DNA from: a bacterium
GTDB taxonomy: Bacteria > Planctomycetota > UBA1135 > UBA2386
Reading direction: 5' to 3'
Length of the DNA: 64,000 nucleotides
Assembly (NCBI GenBank): GCA_024743115.1
Contig: JANSXC010000016.1
Span: 94,747 to 158,746 of the forward strand
Every line of letters starts with the position of its first letter. Position 1 is the first letter of the stretch. The notes beneath the pieces are model-generated. The model had not been told where the DNA came from, did no database searches, and saw only the letters and a program-made list of their open reading frames with translations. Shown in pieces: positions 61,041 to 64,000 of the stretch. The translations under genes and the position numbers were made by a program.

Positions 61041-62266
61041 GCACGAGTCGTGCAGACGGTGCCGACCATCGGTCCGCCGAGCCGCGCCGACGACATCGGT
61101 TCGTCATGCTGGCCGCCACGGCGCTCCTGGGGTGCAGCGCCGCGGACAACCTGACGTATCCCGAGATCGCGAACGAACTCGACCGCATCGTCACGGTCCG
61201 TGGCACCGGTTTCGAACGTCGCCTCGAGTACGCCGATCGCGCCGAAGTCTCGGTCTGGTACATGCGGAACGTGCTGTTCGTGCCGTTCCGCATCGTGCTC
61301 GGCTTTCTCGCGGGCGGCACGACGGTCGCCGAGCTCGAAAACCCGTCGGAGCACGTGCGCGAACTACTGCTCGAGCTGCCCGACGAAGCCGGGGCCGATC
61401 TCGACCGGGGCTCGGACGCGATCCATCGACTGCTCGAGATCGCCGAGCTCGAGCAGAACCCCGCCAACGTCATTGTCGCGCTCGATGGCGCGACGCGCGT
61501 GCTGCGCCAGCTCGGTGAGACCGGGGTCGGTGATCCCGCGACCATCGACCTCACCGTCGACCCGACCCGGCTCGACGCCGCCCGCGCCGCGGTCCAGCTC
61601 TCGCGGCCACGTGCACGCACGGCCGACGGCAGCAACTTCCCGGCTGCGGCGATGACGGCCTACCGCGCGGCGCTCACCGTGCTCGTCGAACGCCCGCTCG
61701 CGAGCGCCTGGGACCGCCGCGCACTGATCGCCGATCTGCGAACGCTCTGGCGCAACGAGACCATCCCCGAGCTGCGCGAAACGGTCGCCGCCGATCTGCG
61801 GACGGCTCTCGGACACGCGGTGCACGCGGCGCTCATCGCGGCCATGCGAACGCGTGATGCCGACCGCGCGGATATCCGACTGTGCGCGATCCAGTCCTTC
61901 CGCAGCCTCGGCGGCCCGGAGTGCGTCCCCTTCCTGCTCGCACTCAAGACCGTTCCCGGGCTCACGACGGCGCGTGTGGCCGAGCGCTTCGATCCCGACC
62001 CACTCGTGCAACTGCGGCTGATCCATCTCTGTGGCCAGGTCCGGGGCGAAATCGCGCTGCGAGCGGTGGCACTGCCCGGCCGCGAGGCCTGGGAGGCGAT
62101 CGCCCCCGCCGACTTTCTCGCGCAAACGGTGCTGACGGAGCAGGCCTATTACAGCAAGCTGCGCACTCCCGCGCTGACCGCGCTCTGCCTCTGTCTCGGC
62201 AAGCCGCGCCTCGACTATGGCATACAATGGGTCGAGGAGTGGTACACGGCCCGGCAACGCGGTTGA
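61037..62266 (+). CDS. Lipoprotein of unknown function, helical
   Basis: 409 residues. The N-terminus has an Arg-rich stretch and a lipobox-like end (FVMLAATALLGC, Cys34). The rest is alpha-helical (YPEIANELDRIVTVRG, AIHRLLEIAELEQNPANVIVAL), then a HEAT-like part (ALGHAVHAALIAAMRTRDAD, RLCAIQSFRSLGGPECVPFL, DPLVQLRLIHLCGQVRGE). It overlaps the preceding gene by ATGA, so the two lipoproteins are probably made together. No enzymatic motif. Confidence 0.72.
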   Translation: MSTSRADGADHRSAEPRRRHRFVMLAATALLGCSAADNLTYPEIANELDRIVTVRGTGFERRLEYADRAEVSVWYMRNVLFVPFRIVLGFLAGGTTVAELENPSEHVRELLLELPDEAGADLDRGSDAIHRLLEIAELEQNPANVIVALDGATRVLRQLGETGVGDPATIDLTVDPTRLDAARAAVQLSRPRARTADGSNFPAAAMTAYRAALTVLVERPLASAWDRRALIADLRTLWRNETIPELRETVAADLRTALGHAVHAALIAAMRTRDADRADIRLCAIQSFRSLGGPECVPFLLALKTVPGLTTARVAERFDPDPLVQLRLIHLCGQVRGEIALRAVALPGREAWEAIAPADFLAQTVLTEQAYYSKLRTPALTALCLCLGKPRLDYGIQWVEEWYTARQRG

Positions 62267-62302
62267 CCGCCTCGACCTGATCCGATCTCGAACGTTTGCC
62301 GC

Positions 62303-62914
62303 ATGCCCGCCCTGCAATCCTCCTGGCTCGACCAACCGATCCACTACGACGGCTCGCAGCTCCGCTCGCACTGGATCCTCGAGACCACCGAACTCGTCGG
62401 TGACGCGGTGGTCGGGTTTCGGGGCGGGTGTGACGTAGCGCTCGCCGAGATGGCGGACATCGCCGACCTCGACGGCCCGGGGATCGCAGGAAACGACCTG
62501 GTGCACATCCTCTGGGAGAGCTTCGAGCAGCCCGATCTGCTGCTCGCAGTGCACCGCCAGCGGCTGCTCGCGGCTCAGGCCGGCGAAGTCGTTCGGGAGC
62601 TGGCGCCCGGGGTGGCCCTGCGCCGTGAGGGAGACGATTTGTTTGTCGGCGATGGCAAGCTGTCGATTTCGATCGCGACCGCCTCGACGGTGAGCGCACT
62701 CGTGCATTTCGCGGTCAACGCGACGCCCGGCGGCGCGCCAGTTCCGACGGCGACGCTCACGGAGCTCGGCATCGAACCGACAGCATTCGGCCAGCGCCTG
62801 CTCGAACGCATCGTCGACGAGCAGCTCACGATCACCGCCGCACGCGCCATGGTGCGCGCCAAAGGCGAATGGGCCGCGGGCCGCCGCGACACCGCGGGAG
62901 GGGCCGATCGATGA
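62303..62914 (+). CDS. DUF366-family protein
   Basis: 203 residues. The pattern WLDQPIHYDGSQLRSHWILE, GDAVVGFRGGCDVALAEMADIADL, FEQPDLLLAVHRQRLLAAQ and LRREGDDLFVGDGKLSISIAT matches the DUF366 family, first noted in archaea. Function is unknown. The KLSISIATAST and VHFAVNATP segments suggest a small alpha/beta enzyme with a substrate pocket, related in style to tRNA-editing or peptidyl domains, but this is only an impression. It is 36 bases after the lipoprotein and overlaps the next gene by ATGA. Confidence 0.75.
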   Translation: MPALQSSWLDQPIHYDGSQLRSHWILETTELVGDAVVGFRGGCDVALAEMADIADLDGPGIAGNDLVHILWESFEQPDLLLAVHRQRLLAAQAGEVVRELAPGVALRREGDDLFVGDGKLSISIATASTVSALVHFAVNATPGGAPVPTATLTELGIEPTAFGQRLLERIVDEQLTITAARAMVRAKGEWAAGRRDTAGGADR

Positions 62915-63909
62915 ACAAGCACCTCGTCACGCTGCTCAAACTGCTGTTCGTCGCGGGCCTGATGTGGTTCGTGTTCTCGGGCATCGCGTTCGAGGACCGG
63001 CTCGTCTACCGCGACAAGAAGGGTGACGAACTCGAGGTCGTCGCGACGAAGACCATCGAGATCGTCGGGTCGTGGCAGGCCGACCCCATCATCTACCGGA
63101 CTGCGACCGATGCGACGGAGCGCAGCCAGGCCCTCGGCACGCAGACCGACGGCCGCGTGCTCGAGGTCGAGCCTGGCTTCCTGACCTACTGGCGCAACCT
63201 CGATCCGTGGCTCTTCGCCCTCGGCGCGTTCTGCTACTTCCTGACGGTGCTGATCGCCGGCACGAGATGGTGGTGGTTGCTGCGGGTCAACGGCACCGAT
63301 GTGTCGCTGTTCGAGACGCTGCGGTTCACGTGGATCGGTGTGTTCTTCAACTCGGTGATGCCCGGAGCGACGGGTGGCGACCTGATCAAGGCGATCTACA
63401 TCATGAAGCGCTGCCCCGGTCACCGGGTGCAGGTGCTCGTCTCCGTCGCGGTCGACCGCGTGCTCGGGCTGGCTTCGCTCGCGCTGCTCGGCGCGATCGT
63501 CGTGCTGTTCGCGCTCGATCGCTTCACCGACGTCGCGATCGGCATCTGGGGCGTCATCCTCGGCGTCGGCCTGATCGGCATGTTTGCGTTCAGCCGCCGA
63601 CTGCGGGAGTTGATCCGACTCAAGGCCTTGCTCGAGCGGCTACCGGCCAAGATCAGTAACATCCTGAAGCTCGTCGACCAGGCGGTCTTCTTCTACCGCG
63701 ACCACAAGGGCGTCATCGTCTTCAGCCTGCTCGCCGGCGTGCTGAACCACGTCGTGTCGGTGCTCTGCGTGGTCTCGGGCTATTGCGGGGCAAGCCGTCG
63801 ACGGGGGTCGAAAACCCAACATTTGAAAATTCGACAGCATTTCCCCTTAGGAGTGGGGTTTCATCTGGTGCAGAATCGCACCGGGGGCCCGGAGGCACGC
63901 CCGCGCTAA
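62911..63909 (+). CDS. Flippase-like membrane protein (LPG synthase TM / UPF0104 family), C-terminus disrupted
   Basis: The first ~290 residues are normal for the family: a signal-anchor helix (TLLKLLFVAGLMWFVFSGIA), a periplasmic insertion, WLFALGAFCYFLTVLIAG, RWWWLLRVNG, GVFFNSVMPGATGGDLIKAI (the family signature) and several further helices. Homology stops after VLNHVVSVLCVVSG at about base 63780. The last ~42 codons (CGASRRRGSKTQHLKIRQH and on) are non-membrane and unlike any relative, whose remaining transmembrane helices are missing. The frame is therefore probably cut by an insertion whose far end is outside the window. The ATG overlaps the DUF366 stop. Confidence 0.78.
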   Translation: MNKHLVTLLKLLFVAGLMWFVFSGIAFEDRLVYRDKKGDELEVVATKTIEIVGSWQADPIIYRTATDATERSQALGTQTDGRVLEVEPGFLTYWRNLDPWLFALGAFCYFLTVLIAGTRWWWLLRVNGTDVSLFETLRFTWIGVFFNSVMPGATGGDLIKAIYIMKRCPGHRVQVLVSVAVDRVLGLASLALLGAIVVLFALDRFTDVAIGIWGVILGVGLIGMFAFSRRLRELIRLKALLERLPAKISNILKLVDQAVFFYRDHKGVIVFSLLAGVLNHVVSVLCVVSGYCGASRRRGSKTQHLKIRQHFPLGVGFHLVQNRTGGPEARPR

Positions 63910-64000
63910 GTGGCAGAATCGCCGAATGCCCGGAACTCGCCGGGACGATGGTGCCGGGGGCCGAGACGTCGACCAATGGGGTATTACCCCATGGCGCGCC
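63781..64000. mobile_element. Probable left end of an inserted element (identity unknown)
   Basis: From about 63781 the sequence no longer encodes the flippase and is richer in A/T near 63811-63840 than its surroundings. It has two copies of gcagaatcgc (63870-63879 and 63913-63922), a stem-loop ggtgc...gcacc (63867-63882) and a palindrome atgggg...ccccat around 63975-63991. No coding sequence is evident up to 64000. These are the sort of subterminal repeats found at transposon ends, but I cannot name a family, and without the right end no inverted repeat or target duplication can be shown. Confidence 0.4.

Noticed and set aside
1..64000. tRNA, rRNA, CRISPR arrays and riboswitches
   Set aside because: No cloverleaf, rRNA-like or repeat-spacer pattern was seen by eye, and the upstream regions of thiamine genes show no TPP-riboswitch core; a covariance-model search would be needed to exclude small RNAs.

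Overview
This is a 64 kb piece of a high-GC, gene-dense bacterial chromosome. It appears to come from a Gram-negative, Planctomycetota-like organism. The evidence for that lineage is a double-length fused UvrA, several exported prenyltransferase-repeat, ThuA/DUF1080 and HEAT-repeat proteins, a membrane protein with a spermidine-synthase-like domain, and envelope genes (TolC-like, RseP, many lipoproteins). The lineage is an inference from gene content. I saw no rRNA, tRNA or CRISPR array.

Region 1 (1-10.1 kb) is an accessory glycan or small-molecule locus. It has TPP-dependent E1 alpha (cut by the window edge) and E1 beta subunits, a cobalamin-binding radical SAM enzyme, a GT2-GT4 glycosyltransferase fusion, an RmlC-like epimerase, a GDP-mannose 4,6-dehydratase-like enzyme and a double methyltransferase (class I plus FkbM). 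An ArsJ-type permease lies inside it on the other strand. Region 2 (10.1-17.8 kb) holds exported proteins: lipoproteins, two prenyltransferase-repeat proteins, a ThuA-DUF1080 protein, a PBP4-type D,D-carboxypeptidase and an inositol-monophosphatase-family enzyme.

Region 3 (17.9-27.4 kb) is the most distinctive ordinary operon. A 1991-residue tandem UvrA, an XPB/RAD25-type helicase and an XPB-associated Helicase_C_3 protein are joined by ATGA stop/start overlaps, which looks like a dedicated DNA-repair module. Region 4 (27.5-37.4 kb) carries a flavin oxidoreductase, ThiE-like and ThiL enzymes, a PstS-like binding protein, an S26-like protein without catalytic residues, TsaE, an ECF sigma factor with a probable membrane anti-sigma partner, and a TolC-like protein.

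Region 5 (37.5-51.9 kb) has a HEAT-type exported protein, CCA-adding enzyme, Dxr, an enlarged RseP, a UbiA-family prenyltransferase, PurM, a TPR protein, a hydrolase-fold protein and the membrane spermidine-synthase-like protein. Region 6 (51.9-62.3 kb) is dominated by three tandem, diverged paralogues of an exported HEAT-repeat family. Each has an invariant mature N-terminus (HGG.YRGPGDV), a Trp-rich motif and the C-terminus GILDIL. Two HEAT/TPR-like lipoproteins follow on the other side. I regard this family as the best candidate for an undescribed system. At the right edge a flippase-like membrane gene loses homology at about 63.78 kb and runs into unrelated sequence, probably the end of a mobile element.
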